DNA of 64,000 nt from Strongyloides papillosus. Taxonomy: Eukaryota; Nematoda; Chromadorea; Rhabditida; Strongyloididae. The stretch spans positions 2,108,001 through 2,172,000 of the forward strand of contig SRSI01000078.1 of the NCBI GenBank assembly GCA_005656395.1, written 5' to 3'. Shown here piece after piece: positions 38,601-48,300 of this stretch. The notes beneath the pieces were generated by a model. It was not told where the DNA came from and searched no databases. It worked only from the letters and a program-made list of their open reading frames with translations. The first letter of the stretch is position 1. Each line of letters begins with the position of its first letter. The position numbers and the translations under genes are program-made.

Positions 38601-39660
38601 TAGCACCAAAAGTTGTACGAATACGTGTAGAAGAAGAAGACATAACATGACCAAGAACAGATACTACATCAACTGAGATAACATTGGTATTCGCACCACT
38701 ATCAATCAGAGCTTTAACCGGGGATGTTCCAACGTGTACAGTGACAATTGGAAGTGGTGGCCGTTTGGGAGCTTCACGTTGAACAGAATTAAGACGAATG
38801 TTGCCTTTCTTGCTAACCGAAGGAAGAATTGTAGAACCATTACTTAGAGTAAAAGCATTCGCAACGTCAGCTATATACTCAACATCAGCAGTTAAATTAT
38901 TGACATTATTTTGGGTTCTCGGACGTAGATTATAATGTTGATGATTGGACTCAGAAAAAGATGGAGAATTACCAGAGGTTCTTACATTAGATGATACAGG
39001 AGTTGGAGAAGCAAGTTTACCCTCTCTAATATCTCTTTGACGTTTGCGGCATACGTCCTTCTTATGTCCAACCTTATTACAATAATGACATATGATGACT
39101 TGATCAACATCCCTTCTGGTGGTTGACTTCGAGGATGATAGGAGACCGAGGCGTTTAATTTTCTCAATAGCTTCCTCTAATGTACCTTTGTATTCATCAA
39201 GAGTGTGTTGAATGGGGGCAGGGGCTATGTCACATAACTTGTTCAGAAGGTCTCTCCTTCTTTCTTCACCATGACGATCAGGCCAAGCTTGCTTATAAAG
39301 TAATTTCATCTCCTTAGCTAGGTTGTCAACATTGTGCGAGAATTTGAGATTGCGCCATTTAGAATTAGCAGTAGCAACGAGAGAGGATCCATCATATTTC
39401 TCCGTTAACATATCACACGTTTCATTAAAAGACATATCAGTCACACGATCTTCATTCAGTTCATCAATAACATCCTTAACATGACGAGGTAATCTGAGGC
39501 GTAAAAGTTGAAGTTGAGAATTTTCAGGCTCTTGCAAAGCAGCCATATAATCGTTGAACTCACGAATCCATGAAGAGAAAGATTCAGTTGTTTCATCAAA
39601 CATCGGAATAGCTTGGATAGTAGCAACCACGGTGGCTTTAGCATTGCGCGTGGCAGCCAT
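35671..39660 (-). CDS. Gag-Pol polyprotein of the Ty3/gypsy-type element, intact, 1329 residues
   Basis: Single uninterrupted frame that supplies capsid, protease, reverse transcriptase, RNase H and integrase for retrotransposition. ATG at 39660 is the first in frame. Approximate residue positions: Gag 1-190; CCHC zinc knuckle 191-204; aspartic protease DSG at 320-322; reverse transcriptase about 480-690 with YADD at 636-639; RNase H with TDAS near 786 and a second catalytic Asp near 859; integrase HHCC zinc site (His984, His988, Cys1018, Cys1021) and catalytic Asp1049, Asp1111 and Glu1146, the last pair 34 residues apart. The order RT-RNase H-integrase places it in Ty3/gypsy, not copia. No chromodomain or envelope frame is seen. 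The last codons overlap the polypurine tract and the TAG stop lies in the 3' LTR. No frameshift separates Gag from Pol. Confidence 0.93.
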   Translation of the reverse strand: MAATRNAKATVVATIQAIPMFDETTESFSSWIREFNDYMAALQEPENSQLQLLRLRLPRHVKDVIDELNEDRVTDMSFNETCDMLTEKYDGSSLVATANSKWRNLKFSHNVDNLAKEMKLLYKQAWPDRHGEERRRDLLNKLCDIAPAPIQHTLDEYKGTLEEAIEKIKRLGLLSSSKSTTRRDVDQVIICHYCNKVGHKKDVCRKRQRDIREGKLASPTPVSSNVRTSGNSPSFSESNHQHYNLRPRTQNNVNNLTADVEYIADVANAFTLSNGSTILPSVSKKGNIRLNSVQREAPKRPPLPIVTVHVGTSPVKALIDSGANTNVISVDVVSVLGHVMSSSSTRIRTTFGAISNTLGKVTMCLTIKDRQINADLDVVAGSQLDKSYKIILGTPILHILGPVTFDIPQQTISFDDTVLTFEKHDISKILNNFVVEAADHPIDVTSEIIKRFPEYPKMCALNKTDIGLCKIPVPRQSFLSQIPHVFRKFPWSPSLKPLATNLTNELKQSGVIRPSSTQFLHNLICVKKPDGNGYRATLDLRKTNANTVPARYPCSNIRNLLDNLHSYKYFSKIDLVSCYHQFKLDERDCHRFGLYTEDEGIFEFTRLPQGFINSASIVAEIMDKITAPYKNIVRFYADDGLVTSSSDDPMQHIDDIATTLKVLYDHGLKISGDKCCFLSRSLKFLGHRVSTNGLEIDSTSIEAISKISVPQNVRQLRSFIGCIGFFQSFIIGYATLLQPLYKLLHKNTPFVFGDEQVKAFNEAKNRLSHAPSLGHFDETLPVHVYTDASQVGYGAAMIQWKKQLGNESPTPIPIMFWSKCRPHSIKTRSSTHLELHCITLFFRSQRIRLIGRPIYLHCDNRPVIKLLSSESHNESTPLLESWIYELSEYNIIPNYCPGPLNHVADLLSRSHPTSEEVSQINVLQAKNLVGEYNIRDIQSKCDTTGLDLETKHGIIGKYIKHNDDSVFVPYLPLNEYKQTAMKVHQCGHFGKNKLTAILKLRWFNENAKDIIKEITSTCSTCQYRNISYAKKPAPSTIAYTLPRLCYSADLCGPFNPALSSNSSYRYIVGLVDCFSRFIMAQPVEASTTREVTEAVTSLVVRHGKPLGIQTDNATCFGDDFTGFCSALGIEHKKGTPYLHESSSLIERSFRTLESCISKLLSDTTIPPNYKFWDKLLDYCTFFINTSPSDSLDTSPFHLFYGTPPNLIIDFKYVHPGNYDSDTCVADLLYKTQLAHSIAFNKLINKRLDSHPHHLPHTQEEFAKGDLILVRDHIPSNKLAPVYKGPFVVTSSDHNRVFYQKKGSKGRPRVASKQMIKKFHEGVTDSTKEE
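35676..35683 (-). other. Polypurine tract of the retrotransposon
   Basis: AAAGGAGG abuts the 3' LTR and is also coding (Lys-Glu-Glu end of the polyprotein). It is the expected primer site for plus-strand DNA synthesis. Confidence 0.7.
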
Positions 39661-39751
39661 GATGACGAAATACAATGACAGTAGTAAACAATAATACGAT
39701 GACCACAGACAATAACCAATAACTAGGTTCTTTAATAAATCACCAATAAAG

Positions 39752-39769
39752 ATATCACCTCGGGGTTCC
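39752..39769 (-). other. Candidate primer-binding site of the retrotransposon
   Basis: GGAACCCCGAGGTGA directly follows the 5' LTR; with the last LTR base it starts TGG, complementary to a tRNA CCA end. The tRNA is not identified. Confidence 0.45.
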
Positions 39770-39932
39770 AGTAAATTTTAAAATGTGTCTGGCGATCTTT
39801 ATTGAAATGGTTTATTAGATGACAAGTAAAAATAAGTGATACAATAAAAAGGAGAGTATCCGTATTTTTAAAATTAAAGTATTTATATATATGTTAACCC
39901 AAACATTTTGTTTTGTTCTAGAATTTTCTACT
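39770..39932 (-). repeat. 5' LTR of the Ty3/gypsy-type element
   Basis: 163 bases with AGTA..TACT ends, identical by eye to 35513-35675. It carries the element's promoter (TATA-like tract). Confidence 0.92.
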
Positions 39933-40387
39933 TTACTCATTTTTATATATTCATTTACTATAATTATATTTAATTATTTAATGAATAGTAAATTTATTCA
40001 TGTTATTTCCTTTATAGATTTCACTAAGTTTTTTTATTAGTACAGATAAAACTTTTTCCAAAAATAGATGATAAGTAATAAATTAATTTAAAATATTTTT
40101 ATTTGAAGAATAAAGAAATGTTTTCAAAATATTATAACATATTTTTTCTATCATTATTTAATTAAAGCGAAAAATTTAACTGGTAAAGTACAAAATATTT
40201 ATTACTTGAAATGAGATGATTATTGGTTAACAATTGTATAAAAAATTAACTATATATTGATAAAAATAATAGTATAAATTATGAAAAAATTATTTTGCAT
40301 AAATAAAGTCGTGGTAAATTTTGTTTGTTTTTTTTGCTTTAATTATATATAAAGGCAATTTAATATAACTAAATAATTTCATTTAAT

Positions 40388-40754
40388 TTATTCATCACAT
40401 CTATCGACTACTAATTCTTTACAATAAATAAGAGCAAATGTACAAGCTAAAAAGAGTACTCCAATAGTAAGCCATATTACTAGTGTCTTGTAAGCCTTCA
40501 TAACATAAAAAAATAAAACTTTTTCAGATGTTGGGATTCTTCTATCATCATAAACACTAACTTCTAACCTATAACAAAGCTAAAATTATATAAATTAATA
40601 TAACCAAAATATTTTCACAACATATTTTTTATAGAAATTTTTATGAAAATGAACTTACGCCTGGTGTTAAAAGAAATATATAAAAAGTAATAAGAAACAT
40701 AAGTGATACTACCTCAACGGTATTATTTGTAAAATTATATATATAATTAGCCAT
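40388..40754 (-). CDS. Small two-helix membrane protein, 95 residues, two exons
   Basis: Not recognised as a known family. Exon 1 is 40754-40659 (ATG, 32 codons) and exon 2 is 40579-40388, joined by a 79-base GTAAGT..TTTTAG intron with phase 0. The protein has an N-terminal NFTNNT stretch (glycosylation sequons), a first hydrophobic helix at about 13-30 (VEVVSLMFLITFYIFLLT), a polar charged middle (YDDRRIPTSEK), a second helix at about 64-85 (TLVIWLTIGVLFLACTFALI) and a short acidic tail (VVDRCDE). Strong splice sites, preserved phase and two clean helices support a real gene despite its size. It lies downstream of the retrotransposon's 5' LTR and on the same strand as the 178-residue gene about 1 kb upstream. 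No function is claimed. Confidence 0.62.
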
Positions 40755-41771
40755 ATTATAAAATAATGCCACAGGTAACATGATGAATATATGGTAGAAA
40801 CATTTATAGAATAATAAAATATGAATGTAATGGTAAAAATTAGTGGTATCTCTATAAACTGTATTTCCACAGAAAAGTTATAACGTTGTTTGAATGTATA
40901 TGTAACAATATGTCATTATGGACAAATATAAGTTTTATCAACAAAATAAATTGACATTTAATTTTATGTTTTTAATTACAAACTATAATATTTTTTGTTA
41001 ATATTAAAGCAGATTTTGAATAATAATAATAAAAATTATAACACAAGTATTTCATTAAAAAAAATTATATTACGAAAAAGAAGAAAAGAAATTTGTATAA
41101 GAAATAATTAAAATCTTTAACTAAAATATAATTAGTCACTAATTTATTTAAATATATTCCCAAAATTAAGCTATGAATATTTTGCATACATGAAAATTTA
41201 TTATAAATAATTTTTAATAAAGATTGTAGTAAGAAAGTTATGTACTAAAAATTTTATGATTTCCTACTATAACAGCTTTAAAAAATTATTGTTTAAACTA
41301 TTAATAAATTTACGCATTTAAAAAAATATGTTAGAATTTTATATATTTATATAAATAAAAACAAATACAATCAACTAAAAAAGTTTATTTTACTTTATAT
41401 ATAAAAAAGTCATGTATGTTTATGTATTTTAAAATTTTTGATCAACAATAGGTATTCAAATTATATTATTAACATGTGGATAAAAATTGAAAATTTTCAT
41501 CATGATTCTTATCATTTTTAAAAATAGATTAAATAAAACTTGTAAAAGAAGGAGTTGTGCTATCGAACAATAATATTAAATAATAAAATTCTTTTTTATC
41601 AAAAAAACAAATATGATAATTATATGTGTAATTTTCTTTAAATGTGTGTAATGATCTTTTTTCCTGCATTTCTCAATCAAAAAAATCCAAAATAAAAAGA
41701 TTATTATAATTAATTGTTAAGTAGATTGATAATTTACTTTTTCGAATTACTATTATATAGAGAAAAAAAAG
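40755..41771. other. Intergenic region, 1.0 kb
   Basis: AT-rich spacer between two small minus-strand membrane-protein genes. No other gene or repeat is seen. Confidence 0.45.
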
Positions 41772-42308
41772 TTATTTTGATGTATTTAAATCTCTTCTAA
41801 ACGTTCGGTTACCTTTAATTTCATTACCTATGCAATAAGGTATTGGCTTATGTCTACGATTAGATACATAACATGGAACATATTTATGTTTCCCATCAAC
41901 AATAGGAAATATTTTTAATTCATCATTATGAGTAATATTGTTAAACTGTGAATCATTAATCCTTGACAATGTATAATATTCAATAGGATCGATAATTGAA
42001 GGTTCTTGAGAATTCGATGATATTTCAATATTTAAAATGTGTCTTTTTGTGAGCCTTTCAAGAGGAAGTTTAGGGAATTCAATATCTTTTCCTAATCTAT
42101 AACTGATACTATTAATACTTTGATTGTCACATGTTGAGGAAATACCATCCAATTCATTTGAAGTTTTGTATTTTCTAAATATTTTTGGTATAAAGATTTT
42201 CAGGTATTTCTGATTAGTACATACTCCAAAATTGGCAAGAATAAATAAAATAAGTAATACTGTTGATAGTAATGCCCATATTATTAAAATAATAATTAAA
42301 GTTGTCAT
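41772..42308 (-). CDS. Single-exon membrane protein of unknown function, 178 residues
   Basis: Not recognised. ATG at 42308 and stop at 41772 enclose one uninterrupted frame. Residues 4-28 form a strong hydrophobic helix (LIIILIIWALLSTVLLILFI..), a signal anchor. The rest is polar, with a basic stretch right after the helix (KYLKIFIPKIFRKYK), which by the positive-inside rule would put the C-terminal domain in the cytoplasm. It ends with a Cys- and Arg-containing region (YVPCYVSNRRHKPIPYC..RRDLNTSK). The balanced composition, unlike nearby random frames, supports coding. Confidence 0.6.
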   Translation of the reverse strand: MTTLIIILIIWALLSTVLLILFILANFGVCTNQKYLKIFIPKIFRKYKTSNELDGISSTCDNQSINSISYRLGKDIEFPKLPLERLTKRHILNIEISSNSQEPSIIDPIEYYTLSRINDSQFNNITHNDELKIFPIVDGKHKYVPCYVSNRRHKPIPYCIGNEIKGNRTFRRDLNTSK

Positions 42309-45300
42309 TTACCATAAAAAAAAATTTTAAAAATAATTTTAACTAAAAATATAATAAAATTATATAAATTTAATATATTTTAAAAAATAAAAATTATTAT
42401 AATGATTTTATAATAAATATAATTATTTTCTATAATTGTTAGCTAATTTTAAAATGCTAGCGGTTGTTTTAATAATTAATTTTCGTTCCTCATACATTTA
42501 TGAGATTGTAATATAAATAAAAATAATAAATCATTAGAAATTTATAATTCTATGTACGAATATATAGTAATAGTTTTAAAAAAATATAAAAAAATGTATT
42601 TTTAAAGAACGATTATAATATAATACATAGGGTTATAGAATACGTTTAACACATTAATTAAACATTACACAATACTTTTTTTGGACTGAATTTTTCTTTT
42701 ATATAATGAATTGTTATTGTAGATGCTTGAAACAATATTACTAATTTAAAGTGTACAAATGATATTTGTATAAAGTAACTAATTATAAAAGTAGGAAGAA
42801 GTTTTCAAGAAAAGTTATAAAAAACTATATGTTACTAATTGTTAGAATTTTGAGATTTAAATTTACTTGACATTTACAAATAACCCTTCTTTATTTCTCT
42901 TTTGTTATTGGGAATTGTTATTTTAATCACTATAAACTTATATTTACTTAGTTGATGCCATTATTTGTTTTACTTCAAATATACAATTTTTAGTTAATTT
43001 TTAGAGATTCTTGTTTTGTGAACTAAATATTCTATTTTTCAATTTTAGTCTATTATTTTTTTCTGCTATCAAAGATTAGTCAAACTCTTAAATATCTTAT
43101 TTAAAAAATCCTATAATTTACTGTACTTTAGCCTAAAAAAGATATACATGCGTATTTTTAAAAGTAATAATTAATTAGCAAAAGAGCGTTTATAAAAACA
43201 AAATAAATATTTTTTAATCCTTTTCAAATAAATTTTAACAAATATTTTATTGTTATTTTTAATAATTTTATCACAATAATATTTTAAATCTTCAAGTGCT
43301 TGAAATTAGAATAATTCGATGTAAATTAGTTGCAACTGAAAATGCCTTTAGAAACTTTTTTATCTTTATATCATTATAAAATTTTGCAGTTTTTATACAA
43401 TAATTAGTTTAAAAATGTATCTTCTTCATAATCTCTGACTTTTTTAGAACACATTCTTTTATTTATAATCTTTAATTTATAATAATAGCCTGCGAATGTC
43501 ATGTATAACTTGTTATGATTGTTTGAAAAGTCAAGAAATAAGTAAATATTAAATAATTAAATTAATTCAAAAATAAATTAATATTATCTTTATATGAGCT
43601 TTAAAATAATATTAGTAGAAATTCAATAATTGATAAAAAAATGAAAGAATAAAAAAAATCAGCAAAACCACATATTTTATACAATTATTTGATTTAATAA
43701 GCCTATGAAAATTACATTGATAGGTTAAATAATTCTTATTTTTTGGAAAATGTATTTTTTTGTTAGTGTGAATTATTAGTATGACTGATTTCCATAAATT
43801 TAAGTTTTATATTGTAGCTCGAAGGTTCCTTAATATTGATAAATTTAACTTTTAAGTGTAGTCCTATAGATTAGACTAGTGAATTTTATCGTTCAAAAAT
43901 TTTTCTGGAATTAAAACACAATCCTTTACGTAGAGATACTTCTAATATATGTTGAAACTGCCTCTGGAGCAACATGAAAGAGTAAATTGCTATTAAGATT
44001 TAATCTGAAGTTTCTAGTGCTTATAAGTTGAAACTATCATTAAAAAATGACTATACAGATTATCATGGATTTTGATAATAGAGGTATCACATCTCGAACT
44101 ACCAGAATCTAAGAGTGAAAATTTTGTTTTTATACACAAAAATTCGAAAGTGCAATTAAATCTTGTTAATTGGAAAAAATTCTTCGTTAGAAATAAATGA
44201 ATGCTGTGAGAATGCTAAATTCTAATGAACTTTAATCTTGCGACTACAAATTTCTAAACTTTTCCTTCAATAATATAATTTTAATAGTTTGACAAACGGT
44301 TTGAAGGTAAAGAGTTATAATGGAGGTCGTAATTGCATAAAGAAAATTAGAGGAGTAATTTAAATGAATAGGTGAACTCATATACAATTTGTCAAAACCA
44401 TATAATGCTACTGTTAATTTTACTATGGATAGAAATTAAGTAGATAAATAAGTGAATAATATATAAAAGAGGAGGGGAGAGATTAGCTGATTTTTCAATA
44501 CATCTCCCTTCACTTTCATCACTGGTTATATTATACTGACTGTAATTCATATACATGAAAAATGACAAAACAATTATAATTTTTATTATACTTTAAACTT
44601 TTTATATTTAATAGAAAAATGATTAAAATTATTTCTTATGATGAAACTATAATATTTATGTAGTTTGTATTTATTTCAAAAAATTATGTTATTTCATTGT
44701 CTTATTGTATCAGTAAGAATGTTTCCATTTAACAATTTATGTTTAATACTTTTAAAATTCATTATATATTAAATACTTAACCCTTACATTTCAATAAATA
44801 TTTCTATTACTCATAATTTAACAAAAAAGTATTTGATTATTGTATATTACAATTCGATGAAATGTGATAAGTTTCTTCAATAATATAATTTTATTTTATA
44901 TTAAACCATAGATTAATTTATTTGTTATAAATATTTTCCAAGTATATTAAGTAAATAAAAAAATTAATAATTTCTTCTATTTTCCTTCTAAAATATATTT
45001 AAAAATATTATTTCGTCATATTTTTAAATAATTAAAAATTTACATCAGTAGTAGTATCAATTAAATATGAGTATCATTATATATTTTTTACTTACATTTA
45101 AAATTAAGAAAGCGTAAATTATCATAAGAATTTGCTCATGAGAAACAATTAAATTTCAAAAAAATTTTTTTTGCTTTAAAAAATAATCAAAATATAAGGA
45201 GGCAATTTTTTTATTCAAAGAATTAAACTGTAATACTTTAAAATCAGTATTTTGCAATCATATTTGTGGGTTGAAATATATTATGATGGTTGTGTCATAA

Positions 45301-48300
45301 TATATCTTGTTAAATTTTGATGCATATATTTATAATTCATTAATTAAAGTGATAATATAAAGACAGATGATTAGAAAACAATATTCATTTTAAGAAAGAA
45401 TACTATATTAAATGTTTTTTTACTTTAATTGCAATGATTATAAAGAAAATCTGTTCAAAATAATATTCTTCTATCAAATACTTTTTATTTTATACATGAA
45501 CTTTTAATACAATTTCCAGTGTCGATTATGGTGATTTTTTCATTGTAAAATAAATGAATAAAAAGAGCAATAAACAGCTCATTATAAGCATTTATTATGT
45601 AAAGTGAATGTTTTTATCGTTATTTATAGTGATATTAAAAATAATACATTTAATGAAACAGAAAACATTGAAAAAAATTATTATATTAAAGGTAATGTAT
45701 AATTTTTGTAAAAATATTTCATCACCAATTCAATTGTAATTGATTCCTTTTTCAGCAGTGAATTTATATAATTTTATAGATAACAAAAAGATATTTATTC
45801 ACCGATAAGATAAGTATAGTTAAAATTTATCCTATCGAATACCTTATGATATTTAAAAACATAAAAAAGATTTATTTATATTAAATAATATTATCAATAT
45901 AATGCAATTTGTTTTTCCATCTTTAATAACTTTTTAGTGTATCTTAATTGTAAATATAAAAAAAAGTTTCCGGTTAAAGGAAAGAAAGAATATCGTTAAA
46001 GTTATATAAACAAATTTATATATAAAAAGGTACCTAAAATGGTAAACCAAATGTTCCCATCATTTTTATCAACATGGGTAATAAAAATATAAATTAAGTT
46101 TCTTAATATAAATATATCAAAAGTATAAAGAATGATTGCAACCAGAGGAAAACTCAAATGTAATAAATTAATGTTTGTTATATGTAAATAAATAAATTCT
46201 TCCGTTTCTACTTTATTTTTAAAAATTATATGAGAATCTTTTTTTCGAAATATTTTTACACCAATAATTTTATTGAGTTTAAAATTTATATTATATTATA
46301 CAAATTACTTTTTCTTTCTCCTATTTTTTTTAATGCTTTTTATTGCAATTAAAATTTAAAAAATTCAAACTTTTTTACCATATAATAACATTTGCATTTT
46401 ATTTTAAAATTGTAAATTATAAAGTTTCTAATTTAAGAATATTACTTTTGCTAAATTTTACCATAATATAGATATAAAGAACATAAATAATGAGTTAATT
46501 ATTGTAGATTTTATCAAAAGAAATCATGCCATATAACAAGATTTACTTAATTATACATTTTCCTGATTATATGAAATTTTACTTATGTTATTGTTATCTC
46601 TTTTAGCTTAAATGGTTCCTCCAAATTGTAATGTATACTTTTATCTATTTACCATACATTTGATAATTGATATTAAAGAAATCATCCTTTAACAATATTA
46701 ATATACATAGAGAGAGGTACCGCTAAATTACAGTTGCGTAAGATTAAATGTCAGTATTTGGTAATCAAAACATATAGTAAATAAATTAAATATTTATCCT
46801 ATTATTTGGTTAATTTTTAAAGTTTAAATCTAAAATATATACAAATAATTTAAAGATAAAAATTAAATTTTATTCGTTGTTTAAAACTTTATTCTTTGAT
46901 TGTGGTAATCTTTCATTTTTAACATTTTTCATTTTCTATAGCAAACATTTGTAGTACTTATTATAATTGTAACATTAAAGAGTACAAATTATAATCCTAA
47001 ACATTATTTTTATTTAACTTTACAATAATTATAAATATAATTTTATAAATATTTTTCTTCTCCCAAATATTAATAATATTTTCTTTCTTTGTTATATTTT
47101 TATTTTCTATACCATTTTATAATTTTATCAAGTCCACGCATCATTTATTAATAAATATTATTGTTAAGAGGTTGATTTTATAATATACCTTAAATGGCTG
47201 ATTATATAAAAGCCTTCAATTTACAAAAGATTCATTTAATGCACCTAATTTACCTTCGTAAGTAAAGTTTACAATTTATTTCATACAATAATGATAGTAC
47301 TTTAATCTTTAAAATAATTAAAAAGTTTATTTACATTAAAGGAAATTTCCCATTTAAATATATTGTTCTTTTAAAATGGTCAATTTTTTTCAGAAGACTA
47401 ATCAAAAACAATGTATAAAATTAAACTGTTTCTTTAACCTTTTAAAATAACTTAATTTTAAGAAGTTTCATATACTATGTCTTTGTGTATTTGCATTATC
47501 TTTTTATTAGAAATAAAATGATTTATTCAAAAAATGTAAAAAAAAATTTTTTCTTTTTATTATAATAATACATTTTAAATTAGTTTGTTCATTTGAACAT
47601 CCGATGTTTTACTATAATCTTATTATAATTCTTTTTATCATTATATTCCAAAAACTTATTCATACAAAATATATATAATTTTTTTACACTTTAATATGGT
47701 AACTAAAATTACTTTTTAGTGATCAAAGTTTAAATTAAATTCATATATAATTTCTTTTGTTCAATTAAAAATAGTTTGTTTGTTGGAAATTAAATGCTAT
47801 AAAGAATTAGCTATATAAGGATATATGTACATATACATCATAAACAGTTTGAATCAGTGTACATTTTACATTAAAAATATTTAATTAATATTTCTTTTAC
47901 GTGAAAAAGAATATATAAATTATGAATCTTTTAGTAACATGAATATTATAATGAATTATTTCATCTACTTTTTAATAAATTATATTTATTATACTTTCTA
48001 AACAACAAATTTTTTTCATTTTTATTTAAGTATTCAAGAAAAAATAAATTTTCAGGTCCCTGTTTGGGAACAATTTTTAACATCCTTTTGTATACTATCT
48101 GTTAATTTCATAATATTGCTATCATTTTAACTCCCTTCTATCACATCTTTTATTCTTTGCTGGTAAAATATCATTCTTTTATCTTACAACAATATTTTTG
48201 ATATGTTTAACTTAAAAAATTAATTTCAAGTAGGCACGAAATATACATAAAGAGATATATTTCAAGTAATGCATATTTTTAGATTACATAGATATGAACT

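Larger units (their letters stand above)
35513..39932 (-). mobile_element. Full-length Ty3/gypsy-type LTR retrotransposon, 4.4 kb
   Basis: The element is bounded by two 163-base LTRs that read identically and is flanked by a 4-base target duplication TTAC (35509-35512 and 39933-39936). In minus orientation the order is 5' LTR (39932-39770), candidate primer-binding site at the LTR edge, a 109-base leader, one gag-pol frame, polypurine tract AAAGGAGG (35683-35676) and 3' LTR (35675-35513). LTR ends are AGTA..TACT, as in Drosophila gypsy-type elements, not TG..CA. Identical LTRs and an unbroken frame indicate a recent insertion. Its base composition is clearly less AT-rich than the surrounding DNA. 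It lies between genes and breaks none. Confidence 0.93.
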
